Below are positions 43,506 to 52,830 of a DNA stretch of 64,000 nt, piece by piece. The notes under the pieces are model-generated. The model was given only the letters and a program-made list of their open reading frames with translations. It ran no database searches and was not told the origin of the DNA. The position numbers were made by a program, and so were the translations under genes. The stretch's first letter is position 1. Each line of letters starts with the position of its first letter. Source of the stretch: Bradyrhizobium sp. WD16 (GTDB lineage: Bacteria > Pseudomonadota > Alphaproteobacteria > Rhizobiales > Xanthobacteraceae); NCBI RefSeq assembly GCF_024181725.1, contig NZ_CP028908.1:3833501-3897500 (forward strand), given 5' to 3'.

Positions 43506-44507
43506 TCAGGTCAGGGCAAGGCGGATGGTGACGAATGTCCCGCCCGGGCCGGATCGGGTTTCCATGGTCCCCCCGATCTGTGCGACCAGCGCCGCGATGA
43601 TGCGGCTGCCGAGGCCCTCGGATCGTGCCGGAGCAGTTGTGTCGTAGCCCCTGCCGTCGTCGGAATAGGTGAAGACGTAGGTTCCATCCTTGCGCTCCAG
43701 TCCGATCACCACCGACCCGGGTCCGGAGAAGGCGTGCTTGGCCGAGTTCGTGAGCAGCTCGGCGGTGATCGAGGAGAGCACCATGGCCTTGGTTCGCGAC
43801 AATTCAATGTCGCAGGGCCTGCAGGTGACAAGGATAGCGCTACTGCTGAGCGCGCCGAGGATCTCGGAGGTCAGGGTCTCCAGAAACGGTCCCATCAGCA
43901 CGATCTGCATGTCGGGGCTGTAAAGCAGACGGTTGATGCGGCTCATCACCTCGAAGCGTGTTGCGGCGGCGTCGATCACCTCGGGCGCTGTTTCGGGGTG
44001 GCGCAGAACCAGGGCGCGATTCCGCTGCAGCATTGCCGAGACCACCTGCAGATTGTTCGCGGTGCGATGCTGCAGCTCCTTGAACAGGGTCGACGACAGG
44101 TCCCGCTCGCGCTCGAGCGTGCGCATGGTCTCGTTGAGGCCGCGGACGACAAGCAGGACGACAGCCGCAGAGAAGGCGTAGAGCGCCACCGAGATGTGGC
44201 CGGCCGGCCATTCCAGTTTCCATGACCCGCGTGGGGGGATCCATAGATACCAGGCGGCGAGTCCACCGATGATGGCGGCGAGAATGCCGGCCTTGCGCCC
44301 CCCGACCAGGGCGGCAATCACCATGGTGGGAAACAGCAGCACGTAGGGCAGCGCGAGATAGGGATCGAGCAATTCGCGAATGGCGATGCCGCCAAGCGTC
44401 AGGCCGGTGGCGATGCCGTAACCGGCAGGGGTGTCCTGAAATTTGCGGATTCCTCCGATCAGCCAAACGAGGCGCGTGGTCTCGATCGGCCGGAGGTCAT
44501 TCGGCAT
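43506..44507 (-). CDS. Membrane sensor histidine kinase, HisKA_2/HWE type
   Basis: A 333-residue protein. The N-terminal half has four to five membrane segments resembling a DUF4118 sensor (YLALPYVLLFPTMVIAALVG). The dimerisation/phospho-acceptor helix ELQHRTANNLQVVSAML contains the His. The ATPase has ITAELLTNSAKHAF (N box) and YSDDGRGYD (G box). No cognate response regulator is adjacent. The upstream frame to 44558 was trimmed to ATG 44507. The convergent csp gene ends 25 bp away. Confidence 0.88.
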   Translation of the reverse strand: MPNDLRPIETTRLVWLIGGIRKFQDTPAGYGIATGLTLGGIAIRELLDPYLALPYVLLFPTMVIAALVGGRKAGILAAIIGGLAAWYLWIPPRGSWKLEWPAGHISVALYAFSAAVVLLVVRGLNETMRTLERERDLSSTLFKELQHRTANNLQVVSAMLQRNRALVLRHPETAPEVIDAAATRFEVMSRINRLLYSPDMQIVLMGPFLETLTSEILGALSSSAILVTCRPCDIELSRTKAMVLSSITAELLTNSAKHAFSGPGSVVIGLERKDGTYVFTYSDDGRGYDTTAPARSEGLGSRIIAALVAQIGGTMETRSGPGGTFVTIRLALT

Positions 44508-44674
44508 GCGGCAACCTTGTTGCATTCCCGCCGGACAAAGAGCCGGGAGGTCGGCCATTCAGCCCTTCAGCATGCCGGTTCCCCCAGCCTCGCGCAATGA
44601 TCGGCTTGACGGGAATCCGATCAGGTCTGCCGAATTGTCCCGGCTCACCTTTGTACCTTTTGAAAGGACTGCAG

Positions 44675-44920
44675 ATGATTCGATTGACCCGCGGCTTTGT
44701 CGCCTTTGCGGCCATCATAATGGCCGGCTCGGCCCAGGCTCTCCCGATTCAATCGTCCCTGGGGTCCTACACCGGTTTGATCATGGTGCGTGGTGGCCAT
44801 GGCGGCAGCCACGGACACGGCGACGGCCACGCGCACGGCAATCGCGGCCGGCATCTCGGCTGGTATATCGGCCGGCACCAAGGCTGGAGCCACTCCCACC
44901 GTCATTGGCATCACCGGTAA
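44675..44920 (+). CDS. Small exported Gly/His-rich protein
   Basis: An 81-residue protein with a signal peptide (RLTRGFVAFAAIIMAGSAQA) and a mature part rich in Gly and His (GGHGGSHGHGDGHAHGN, SHSHRHWHHR). GAAAGGA precedes ATG 44675. The histidines suggest metal binding in the periplasm; nothing else can be said. Confidence 0.65.
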   Translation: MIRLTRGFVAFAAIIMAGSAQALPIQSSLGSYTGLIMVRGGHGGSHGHGDGHAHGNRGRHLGWYIGRHQGWSHSHRHWHHR

Positions 44921-45064
44921 GAGAGCTCGCCTGTTCTGATTTTTCCTCCTCGGAACGCCGCCTCGGCCCGATGGTTGGCCCCCTGACTAGCCGACGCCGG
45001 CAAGCTCGCCGGGCCGGAACAGGAGCATTCCGCGGCTCTGCGGCGCGCGAAAGGAGGAGAAGGC

Positions 45065-45292
45065 ATGTACAAGACAGCTATTGCGGCCGCGGCCGTGTTG
45101 ACGGCCCTGATGACGACGGCGGCTTCGGCCGCGCCGCTTCCGGCGGCGCCGACGGATACCGCCGGATATTCCGATATCGATCAGGTGCGGCTGGTCTGTA
45201 ACGAAGACGGGCAGTGCTGGCGCAGCCGCCGGCCACGCTATGTCCGGCGGTACGAAGAGGGTGTCGTCGCGCGTCACAGCTACGCAGCGTGA
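45065..45292 (+). CDS. Small exported protein of unknown function
   Basis: A 75-residue protein with a clear signal peptide (YKTAIAAAAVLTALMTTAAS) and a short mature part with two Cys (LVCNEDGQCWRSRRP) that could form a disulfide. AAAGGAGG lies 8 bp before the ATG. Similar short secreted proteins are common in Bradyrhizobium-like genomes. Its end overlaps a YihY remnant in another frame. Confidence 0.6.
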   Translation: MYKTAIAAAAVLTALMTTAASAAPLPAAPTDTAGYSDIDQVRLVCNEDGQCWRSRRPRYVRRYEEGVVARHSYAA

Positions 45293-45471
45293 TCGCGACC
45301 GTCACCTGGATCGTCGGCTCGGCGCTGTTGTCGTACGATCTCTCCCATTTTGCCAATTACGACGCCACCTATGGCTCGCATGGCGCCGCGACCGGCCTGA
45401 TGATCTGGATGTGGATGTCGACCGTCCGGCGCGGGGCGGCGATGACCGATACGGTCGGCGAGGCGAAGTGA
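45289..45471 (+). pseudogene. Remnant of a YihY/BrkB-family membrane protein
   Basis: The fragment reads VIATVTWIVGSALLSYDLSH, then FANYDATYGSHGAATGLMIW and MWMSTV. This is the next-to-last membrane region of YihY (formerly 'ribonuclease BN') proteins, which are ~300 residues long. The N-terminal part and the end are missing. It has no start codon of its own that fits the family, so it is a decayed gene. Confidence 0.7.
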
Positions 45472-45671
45472 GCCGCTCAGGGCAGCTGCAGGTATCGGGA
45501 TCGGCAATGCGTCGAACCGCTGCGCATTCCGGCAAGGCTTGATTTACCCTGCATTCCGCTTTCGCCGTCGTGGGGCGGCCGGAACCGCGGATTTAGTCAT
45601 TCTTAACGCAACGCGCTAACCAGCCCTTGCCTCATGGCTGCTTTGATGGCCGCCGGGAGGACTGGACGATC

Positions 45672-48600
45672 ATGAACGGCCGGCCACTTGACGCCAGGAT
45701 GTTTACCGCGCTGAGCGCGACGAACGAGGCAATTCTGCGCTCCACGAGCCCGGAAGAACTCTATCAGAAGGTCTGCGATGCCGCGGTCTACGGCGGCGAC
45801 ATCAAGTTCACCGGCGCGTTGCTGCCGCTGCCGGACGGCTCGCTGCGCATCGCGGCCGCAACCAGCCAGAGCGGCCCGGTGCCGCCGACGACGATCTCCG
45901 TCGATCCCGACTGCGAACGTGGCCAGGGCCCGAGCGGTATCGCCTTCCGCAGCGGACGATCCGCAACCTGCAATGATGTCTTCAACGACCCGAAGATGCG
46001 ACCGTGGATCGAGGAGAACAGGCGCAATGGTATCGGTGCCGTCGCTGCGGTGCCGATCCTGCGCGCCGGCACGAGCATCGGCGTGTTTCTGTTCTGCCTG
46101 GGCGAGGCGGGGGCGCTGACGAGCGAGATCGTCGCGCTGCTCGAGCGCATGGTGGAGAACGTCTCTTTCGCCCTCGATGGTTTCGACCGAGAGAGGCAGC
46201 GGCGGCAAGCCGAGGCGGCGAGCCAGCGTGCCTTCAACATCTTCAAGGCCCTCAGCGCAACCAATGAAGCCATCCTGCGCTCGTCCGACGCGAACGAGAT
46301 GATGCAGAAGGTCGCCCAAGCCGTGGTCGACGGCGGCAAGCTGCTGGGCGCGGCCATTTTCCTCAAGGCCGCCGGGATGCCGGTGCTGCGACTCGCCGGC
46401 CACTCTGGTCCGGTGGCGGATATCATTGCGCAGATGAAGGTGTCGGTGGATCCGGACGTGCCCGAGGGCAAGGGCCTGGGCGGCAGCGCCTTTCGCACCA
46501 ATCAGCCGACAATCAGCAACGACGTCCCCGGCGACATGCGCATCGCTCCATGGCGTGATCTCGCCATCCGTTCCGGCCTGACTGCCTGCGCGGCGCTTCC
46601 GATCCGCGACAACGGAGCACCGATCGGCATCATGTATTTCTTCTACAGCGAGGGGTACGGTCAGATCGAGGGGCCGCTTATCGAGTTGATGAGCCGAATC
46701 GCGGCCAATGTCTCGTTCGGGCTCACCCGCTTCGAGCAGGACCGGGCGCGCCGGGACTCCGAGCGTGAGCAGGAAAATCTCAATCGCATGTATGTCGCGC
46801 TGAGCGCGACCAATGAGGCGATCATGCGGGGGCAGACCCGCGACGAATTGTTGGGCCGGGTCTGCGACGCAGCTGTGCTGGGCGGAAAGTTCACCTCCAC
46901 CACGATCGCACTGGCGCAGCCCGGCAGCGAATTCCTGGAGATCGTGGCCTCGCGCGGCAGGAATGCTGATCGCGTCCTGACCACCCGCTTCTCGACCTCG
47001 GCCGCGCACCCCCAGGGCCGCGGCTTGACCGGCACCGCCTTCCGCACGCGCCAGCCCTGCATCGCCCACGATTTTCTCGGCCATGACGGCACGCGCCACT
47101 GGCATAAGCTGGCAAGTGGCGGCGGTACGAAATCGGGCGCGGCCTTTCCGCTGCTCAAGGGCGACACCGTCGTCGGCGTCATCCTTTTTCTCTCTGCCGA
47201 GCACGACATTTTCACCCAGCCCATGGTCGATCTGCTGGCGAGACTGGCGGAGAACATCTCTTTCGCGCTGGCGAATTTCGAACGCGTCGAGGAAAAGCGT
47301 CGGGCTGAACGCCAGATCAGTTTTCTCGCCCGGCATGATCCGCTCACCGGGTTACCGAATCGCGCGACCTTCAACCACCTGATCGAGGCCGCCGTGAAAG
47401 AGGCGCGAGCGTCGTGCAGCGAACTCGCCGTGTTGTTCGTCGATCTCGATCGCTTCAAGGTCGTCAACGATTCCCTCGGCCATGCCGCCGGTGATCGGCT
47501 GCTCAAGGAGGTCGGGCGACGCCTGCGCGCCTGCACACGGCCGGGCGACGTGGTCGCACGACTGGGTGGCGACGAATTTGTCGTCCTGCTCAAGGCCTCG
47601 GCCGGGGACGGGTCGATCGCCAAGGCAGCCGGCCGTATCCTGCGGGCCATGGCCAGGCCGGTGTCGCTGCACGGCCATGAGTGCCAGGTGACGACCAGCA
47701 TCGGTATTGCGCGCTTTCCGGCTGATGGTCTCGATGGCGATGAACTGATCAAGAACGCCGACCTTGCGATGTACGCTGCCAAGCAGGAAGGCAAGAACAA
47801 CTTCCGATTCTTCACCCACCAGGCCGCGCTCCATTCAGTCGAACGCCTTTCACTCGAAGCCGATCTGCGCCGGGCCGTCGAGCAGAACCAGCTCAGGCTG
47901 CACTATCAGCCGAAATGCGGTACGATGAACGGTCGCCTCAGCGGTGTCGAGGCGCTGTTGCGCTGGCACCACCCGACATTGGGCGAGCAGCCGCCGATGA
48001 AATTCATCCCGCTCGCCGAAGAAAGCGGGATGATCATTCCGATCGGCCGCTGGGTCCTGAAGACTGCCTGCGAACAGAACATGGCCTGGCAGGAGATGGG
48101 CTTTCCACCGATGTCGATGGCCGTCAATCTGTCGCCGCGCCAGTTCCTCGATCCCGATCTCCTCAAGGACCTCGACGTGGCACTGAGGTTGGCCGGAATG
48201 AGGCCCGAACTGTTGCAGATCGAGATCACCGAGAGCATGATGATGCAGAACGTCGAGCGTGCGGTCGCGCTGCTCGAGGCCATCCGCAGCCGCGGTGTTC
48301 GCCTGGCCATCGACGACTTCGGCACCGGCTACTCTTCGATGTCGCTGATGAAGCGCTTCCCCATCGATACCATCAAGATCGACCGCTCCTTCGTGCGCGA
48401 CGTCGCCGTCAGTGCCCAGGACCGGGCCATCGCCACGGCGATCATCAGCATGGGACACGCGCTCGGGTTGACGGTGGTGGCCGAGGGGGTCGAGACGATC
48501 GAGCAGGACCGCTTCCTGCGCGAGCGCCACTGCGACGAATTGCAGGGCTACCTTTTCAGCAAGCCGCTTCCGCCCGAGGAGATGCCGCGGTTTCTGGCCA

Positions 48601-48719
48601 GTTTGCCCCGGGATTGCGAACTCGCCGAGGTCGCCGCGCCATCGATTGTCGGCGAACTCGCCGAGGTCGAGTGCAGGGGGCTGAGTGAGAGCGCCATGTC
48701 GCGTTGCAAATCGCAATAG
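45672..48719 (+). CDS. Cyclic-di-GMP protein with three GAF domains, GGDEF and EAL
   Basis: A 1015-residue cytoplasmic protein. Three GAF domains (about residues 10-180, 190-375, 385-560) each open with a near-repeat of ALSATNEAILR...QKVCDAAV. The GGDEF domain follows (HDPLTGLPNRATF, RLGGDEFVVL, intact active site), then EAL (GVEALLRWHHP, DDFGTGYSS, intact). It could both make and break c-di-GMP, depending on ligand binding in the GAFs. GGGAGGA precedes ATG 45672. It sits between copper and flagellar genes and may influence motility. Confidence 0.93.
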   Translation: MNGRPLDARMFTALSATNEAILRSTSPEELYQKVCDAAVYGGDIKFTGALLPLPDGSLRIAAATSQSGPVPPTTISVDPDCERGQGPSGIAFRSGRSATCNDVFNDPKMRPWIEENRRNGIGAVAAVPILRAGTSIGVFLFCLGEAGALTSEIVALLERMVENVSFALDGFDRERQRRQAEAASQRAFNIFKALSATNEAILRSSDANEMMQKVAQAVVDGGKLLGAAIFLKAAGMPVLRLAGHSGPVADIIAQMKVSVDPDVPEGKGLGGSAFRTNQPTISNDVPGDMRIAPWRDLAIRSGLTACAALPIRDNGAPIGIMYFFYSEGYGQIEGPLIELMSRIAANVSFGLTRFEQDRARRDSEREQENLNRMYVALSATNEAIMRGQTRDELLGRVCDAAVLGGKFTSTTIALAQPGSEFLEIVASRGRNADRVLTTRFSTSAAHPQGRGLTGTAFRTRQPCIAHDFLGHDGTRHWHKLASGGGTKSGAAFPLLKGDTVVGVILFLSAEHDIFTQPMVDLLARLAENISFALANFERVEEKRRAERQISFLARHDPLTGLPNRATFNHLIEAAVKEARASCSELAVLFVDLDRFKVVNDSLGHAAGDRLLKEVGRRLRACTRPGDVVARLGGDEFVVLLKASAGDGSIAKAAGRILRAMARPVSLHGHECQVTTSIGIARFPADGLDGDELIKNADLAMYAAKQEGKNNFRFFTHQAALHSVERLSLEADLRRAVEQNQLRLHYQPKCGTMNGRLSGVEALLRWHHPTLGEQPPMKFIPLAEESGMIIPIGRWVLKTACEQNMAWQEMGFPPMSMAVNLSPRQFLDPDLLKDLDVALRLAGMRPELLQIEITESMMMQNVERAVALLEAIRSRGVRLAIDDFGTGYSSMSLMKRFPIDTIKIDRSFVRDVAVSAQDRAIATAIISMGHALGLTVVAEGVETIEQDRFLRERHCDELQGYLFSKPLPPEEMPRFLASLPRDCELAEVAAPSIVGELAEVECRGLSESAMSRCKSQ

Positions 48720-48788
48720 ACGGGCGCCGTTGCGCGAAGGTGGAATGGTTGAATTCTGACGGAGCGGGACAGTTCGTCAGAATGGACT

Positions 48789-48820
48789 GCGGCCTCCGGC
48801 AGGGAGCTACCGGAGGCCGC
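48789..48820 (+). terminator. Hairpin after the GGDEF-EAL gene
   Basis: GCGGCCTCCGG and CCGGAGGCCGC arms around a ten-base loop, 70 bp after the stop codon. The stem is perfect, but no T run follows. Confidence 0.5.
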
Positions 48821-48883
48821 GTCATTCACTTTGCCGCGCCTAGGTTCACGGCAAAGTGTGGGAGCTCGGAGGGGCGCCGCCGC

Positions 48884-49050
48884 CTAGTGTGGTGGATCTG
48901 ACGCTCGTTTCAGTATTGCAGCGAGTTCTTCGATCGAGCGTCAGATCCAAAACCACACTAGAATCATAGTGATGCTAGTGTCCCCTTGTTTCCAACGTTC
49001 GTATGAGCGCCTGCTGCAATGGGATACGAACGTTGGAAACAGGACACTAG
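48884..49050. repeat. Composite palindromic element I, inverted copy
   Basis: Hairpin A (48884-48961), linker, and hairpin B (48975-49050). Read on the minus strand it matches 31176-31343 except for a few bases and some linker change. Its last CTAG contains the TAG stop codon of flgH. Confidence 0.9.
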
Positions 49051-49805
49051 AATGGGAGCAGCACGTCGAGGACCTGCTGACCGTAGCGCGGCTGCTGCAC
49101 GTCGCTGATCTGGCCGCGGCCGCCGTAGGCGATACGGGCTTCTGCGATTTTGGTCGAATCGATGGTGTTGTCGCTCTGGATATCCTCCGGCCGTACGATG
49201 CCGGCGACAATCAGCTCGCGGATTTCGAAATTGACCCGCACTTCCTGCTTGCCTTCGACCACCAGATTGCCGTTCGGCAGCACCTGGGTGACCACGGCGG
49301 CGACGTTGGTCTGCAACGCTTCCTGGCGATCGACGCTGCCTTTGCCGTCGCTGGAGGAGGTGGAGTCGGCGGTCAGCGTCCGGCCGGGCAGCGCCTTGGC
49401 CCATGTTCCCGACAGCCACTGCGATCCGAAGAAGGCGGTCGTGCCGCTGTTTTCGCTGTTGCTGCGGCTGCGCTTGGTCTCGTTGGCGATGTTGGCCTTG
49501 TCGGTGATGTTGACGCTTACGGTGAGGATGTCGCCGACCTGTGCGGCACGCTGATCCTTGAAGAAGGCGCGGGATCCGTTTCGCCACAGCGAGTTCGGAT
49601 TGTAGGACGCCGGCTGCGGCGTCGGCATCGGCATCTGCACCGGCTTGTAGCCCGATTTGGTCGTCGGATTTTCGATGGCGCCGAGCGCCGGCCGCTCCCC
49701 GATCATCGACAGACGATCGATGGCCGAGCAGCCGCCAGAAAACGCTCCGAGCGCGGTCAGCAGGGCGAGAAGGGCGAGGCGGTTGAACACGCGAAAACTG
49801 GACAT
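49047..49805 (-). CDS. flgH: Flagellar L-ring protein FlgH
   Basis: A 252-residue lipoprotein. The signal ends in the lipobox FSGGCS. The mature part has the family blocks NSLWRNGSRAFFKDQRAAQV, GDILTVSVNITDKANIANET, VLPNGNLVVEGKQEVRVNFE and VRPEDIQSDNTIDSTKIAEA. It forms the outer-membrane ring. It is the last gene of flgF-flgG-flgA-flgH. The TAG stop codon is supplied by the CTAG end of a palindromic element inserted at the very end of the gene. Confidence 0.95.
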   Translation of the reverse strand: MSSFRVFNRLALLALLTALGAFSGGCSAIDRLSMIGERPALGAIENPTTKSGYKPVQMPMPTPQPASYNPNSLWRNGSRAFFKDQRAAQVGDILTVSVNITDKANIANETKRSRSNSENSGTTAFFGSQWLSGTWAKALPGRTLTADSTSSSDGKGSVDRQEALQTNVAAVVTQVLPNGNLVVEGKQEVRVNFEIRELIVAGIVRPEDIQSDNTIDSTKIAEARIAYGGRGQISDVQQPRYGQQVLDVLLPF

Positions 49806-49810
49806 GGACG

Positions 49811-50890
49811 TTACTCGGCTTTTGGCGCTGCGGGCGACGAAGCGGGAAGGGAGGCGGTGGTGATCGGCTTGGGCGGCGACATCGACACCTGGCCGGGGGC
49901 GGTGACGACCCCCTGGACGGTGCGCTTGGATTGCAGATTCATGACCGACACCGCATCGCCTTGGCCGCCTGCCTCGAGCGCCTTGGCGCGCATGGTTAGG
50001 AACAGGCCGTCGGTCTGATAGACGAGGGTGACCATCTGGTCGCGTTGCACCATGTCGGGCCGCGAGAGGTCGTTCGCGCGAACGACCTGGCCGGCGCGCA
50101 GAGGCTTGCGGGCCTGCATGCCGATGGCGACGTCGCGACGGGCGCCGTCGCCTCCCAGTTCGGATTTCGGGCGGCGCTCGACGATGAGGTCGCTGGCTTT
50201 GAGGATCTCGCCGCGGTCGACGGCACGGGTCAGCACCGTGGCTTCGGTGGTCGCGACCGCGGTACCGGTGAAGCGCAGCCGGAGCGGTGTGCCGCCATTG
50301 GCATCGGCGATCTCGAACAACACGTCGAAGCGGTTGTTGCGGGCGTCGAAGCGCGTATAGGCAGGCTTGAGCTCGCCGCCGCTGGCATCGAGCTGAAGGG
50401 TGCGCAATTCGCGGTCGAACGTCACCGTGAGATCGGCGGCGTCGCCGAGGCCGTTGCGGTGCTCGAGCAGCCGGGCGATCTGCTGCTCGACCTCCTTGGA
50501 GGTGAGCTCGCGCGTCAGCCTCGTCACCGAGATTTCAGTGAGGCCGTGCGTGTCGACGCCGATCACGTTGTGGCTGCGCAGCGTCGCGAGCACCTCGGCC
50601 ACCGAAAGCGATCCGGTGGTGCCGAGATCCGGCGCCCGATAGACGGCGATCTGTGCCGCGCTGCCGGCGTTGTCGATCAGGTCGCCGATACGCACGATCT
50701 CGCCGCTGACGCTGATAGTGGCGCGCAAGCTCGGGGCGGTAATGCCTTCTTCCTTCGATTGGGCGAGTGCGGCGTGGCCGCCGGTGATCAGGATGGCGAC
50801 GAGCGCAAGGCTGCGCAGAACAAGGTTGCTTCGGCGAAGAGTGGTGGCGGTGCGGCGGACGAGGGTCATGGCTCGCTCGATCAGTTTCAC
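49811..50890 (-). CDS. flgA: P-ring assembly chaperone FlgA
   Basis: A 359-residue protein, longer than enteric FlgA. A signal peptide (NLVLRSLALVAILITGGHAA) is followed by an extended N-terminal SAF-less region and the C-terminal FlgA/SAF part: VLTRAVDRGEILKASDLIVE, RPLRAGQ-like KPLRAGQVVRANDL, VTLVYQTDGLFLTMRAKALE. It helps FlgI polymerise in the periplasm. The start may be GTG 50890 or ATG 50869. It begins one base after flgG and is 5 bp from flgH, so it lies inside one operon. Confidence 0.92.
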   Translation of the reverse strand: MKLIERAMTLVRRTATTLRRSNLVLRSLALVAILITGGHAALAQSKEEGITAPSLRATISVSGEIVRIGDLIDNAGSAAQIAVYRAPDLGTTGSLSVAEVLATLRSHNVIGVDTHGLTEISVTRLTRELTSKEVEQQIARLLEHRNGLGDAADLTVTFDRELRTLQLDASGGELKPAYTRFDARNNRFDVLFEIADANGGTPLRLRFTGTAVATTEATVLTRAVDRGEILKASDLIVERRPKSELGGDGARRDVAIGMQARKPLRAGQVVRANDLSRPDMVQRDQMVTLVYQTDGLFLTMRAKALEAGGQGDAVSVMNLQSKRTVQGVVTAPGQVSMSPPKPITTASLPASSPAAPKAE

Positions 50891-50891
50891 G

Positions 50892-51680
50892 TCAGCGGAA
50901 GAGGTTGGTGGTCGACTGCATCATCTGGTCGGCGGCGCTGATTACCTTGGAGTTCATCTCATAGGCGCGCTGGGCGGCGATCAGGTCGGAGATTTCCGTC
51001 ACCGATTCGACATTGGCCTGCTCCAGATAGCGCTGCTGCAGGTCGCCATAGCCGTCGTTGTTGGCGGTGCCGTCCTGCGGCGCGCCGGAGGCAGGCGTTT
51101 CCTTGAAGAGGTTGTCGCCGATCGGCTGCAGGCCGGCCTTGTTGATGAAGCGCGTCAGTTGAAGCTGGCCGAGCACGGTCGGGGTGGTCGAACCCGGCAG
51201 TGTGACCGAGACCTGGCCCTGGGAGTTGATGGTGAGCCCGGAGGCGTTGTTCGGCACCGTGATCGTCGGCTGCACCGGGTTGCCCTCGGCATTGACGATG
51301 CGGCCGGTGCCGTCGAGCGTGAAGGTGCCGTCACGGGTGTAAGCGAAGGTGCCGTCGGTGAGCTGGATCTTGAAGAAGCCCTCGCCGCGGATGGCGAGGT
51401 CGAGGTCGTTGCCGGTCTGCACCGGGGTGCCCTGGGTCATCGACCTCGGCGTTCCCACCGTCTTGACGCCGCCGCCGAGGTCCACGCCGATCGGCAGGAT
51501 CGTGCCCTGGTCCGATGCCTGGGCACCGACGCGGCTGACATGCTCGTAGATCAGATCCTGGAACTCGGCCCGCTGCTTCTTGTAGCCGGTGGTCCGCATA
51601 TTGGCGATGTTGTTCGAAATGACCTGAACGTTCAGTTCCTGGGCCGCCATTCCGGTCGCTGCGGTATAGAGGGCGCGCAT
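50892..51680 (-). CDS. flgG: Distal rod protein FlgG
   Basis: A 262-residue rod protein: MRALYTAATGMAAQELNVQV, NNIANMRTTGYKKQRAEFQD at the N terminus, GEGFFKIQLTDGTFAYTRDG in the core, and YLEQANVESVTEISDLIAAQ, RAYEMNSKVISAADQMMQ at the C terminus. Length and motifs are standard. 12 bp after flgF. Confidence 0.96.
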   Translation of the reverse strand: MRALYTAATGMAAQELNVQVISNNIANMRTTGYKKQRAEFQDLIYEHVSRVGAQASDQGTILPIGVDLGGGVKTVGTPRSMTQGTPVQTGNDLDLAIRGEGFFKIQLTDGTFAYTRDGTFTLDGTGRIVNAEGNPVQPTITVPNNASGLTINSQGQVSVTLPGSTTPTVLGQLQLTRFINKAGLQPIGDNLFKETPASGAPQDGTANNDGYGDLQQRYLEQANVESVTEISDLIAAQRAYEMNSKVISAADQMMQSTTNLFR

Positions 51681-51692
51681 CGCTCAATCTCC

Positions 51693-52460
51693 TTAGGCGG
51701 GCACTTCGGCCAATTTGTCGAGGGCCGACTTCCGCAGGTCGCCTTGCTGCGTCATGATCGAGGACAGCTGGGTATAGAGGCGCGTCACTTCGATCATCCG
51801 GCTCATCTCGGCGACCGCGACGACATTTGATTTTTCCAGGAAGCCCTGGCGCGGCTGGGTCTTGGTATCAGCCTGGGCGACGACGCCCTGCGGCGCCGAG
51901 TACAGATTGTCGCCTTCCTTCTGCAGCCGACGCGGTTCGGCGAAATTCACGATCCGCAGCTTGCCGCGGACGGAATCGGTGAGCGTCGTGGCGCCCTGGC
52001 GGACGGTGATGGTGCCGTCCTGGGCGATCATCGGTTCGACGTCGTTGGGCTGGAAGGTGATCGGCCCGTTGGTGCCGAGCACCAGGTTGCCGTCGGCGGT
52101 GACGAGCTGACCCTGGTTGTTGATATGAAGGGCGCCGTTGCGAGTGTAGCGCTCGCCCGCGGGGGTCTGCACCGTGAAATAGCCGTTGCCATCGAGCGCG
52201 ACATCCAGCGGATTGCCGGTCGGCTCGGCCGCGCCCTGGGCGTGGTCGCGCCAGGAGGTGCGATCCTGGACATAGCTCAGCAGCCGGTCGCGGCCGACGA
52301 AATTGTCGGCCCGGGCGACGGGCATCAGATATTCCTCGAACGACGACCGGTCGGCCTTGTAGCCGGTGGTGTTCACGTTCGCGATGTTGTTGGCGATCAC
52401 GTCCATCTGGCGCTCGAGCGTCATCTGGCGCGACAGTCCGATGAGGAGGGTATTCTCCAT
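51693..52460 (-). CDS. flgF: Proximal rod protein FlgF
   Basis: A 255-residue rod protein: LIGLSRQMTLERQMDVIANN, NVNTTGYKADRSSFEEYL, LDGNGYFTVQTPAGERYTRN and a C-terminal EMSRMIEVTRLYTQLSSIM. ATG 52460 fits the family; the frame to 52565 covers the promoter region. First gene of the operon, with a sigma-54 site at 52567-52581. Confidence 0.94.
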   Translation of the reverse strand: MENTLLIGLSRQMTLERQMDVIANNIANVNTTGYKADRSSFEEYLMPVARADNFVGRDRLLSYVQDRTSWRDHAQGAAEPTGNPLDVALDGNGYFTVQTPAGERYTRNGALHINNQGQLVTADGNLVLGTNGPITFQPNDVEPMIAQDGTITVRQGATTLTDSVRGKLRIVNFAEPRRLQKEGDNLYSAPQGVVAQADTKTQPRQGFLEKSNVVAVAEMSRMIEVTRLYTQLSSIMTQQGDLRKSALDKLAEVPA

Positions 52461-52566
52461 CGGCAATATCTCCCCTTGATGGATCGCGCCGGCAGCCCTC
52501 CCAAGGCGTTCGGCCGTTCCGTGCAGGCTGCTGTTCTCCCAAACCGCGGCTCGCCAAAGGGGCAAA

Positions 52567-52581
52567 GCGAGATGCGTGCCA
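52567..52581 (-). promoter_or_regulatory. Sigma-54 promoter for flgF-flgG-flgA-flgH
   Basis: On the minus strand TGGCACGCATCTCGC, with the -24 element perfect and -12 reading TCGC instead of TTGC (the essential GC is kept). It is 107 bp before the flgF ATG. Confidence 0.75.
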
Positions 52582-52631
52582 GAGCCAAAAATGACGGTAT
52601 TTCAAATAGATGAGTTTTTTGCCGGTTGCTG

Positions 52632-52714
52632 CGACCCGGCAATAAGGAATTGTTGACCATGTTTGCCCGGCAAAATTTTCCCAGTTGCCGCGGCAAAGAA
52701 AGGTTCCGTTAACC
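52632..52714. promoter_or_regulatory. ftr-like sites and TTAACC between flgF and fliL
   Basis: CCGGCAAAATTTTCCCAG (52667-52684) matches the motif seen at 3738 and is 86 bp upstream of the flgF -24 element. Further CGGCAA cores occur at 52636 and 52691 (plus strand). TTAACC at 52709-52714 could serve an early fliL promoter as a CtrA half-site. The rest of the 370-bp spacer shows nothing else. Confidence 0.5.
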
Positions 52715-52830
52715 ATTCCAAACCTAAGGTTACCGGACTGGGCGCCCATCGCGCCGGCGGCATTCGTATCGCGTCATATCAAGCCTGCACGGCAGCAAAA
52801 CGGGTAAGCCCGATCGGGCAGGCGGGGGCG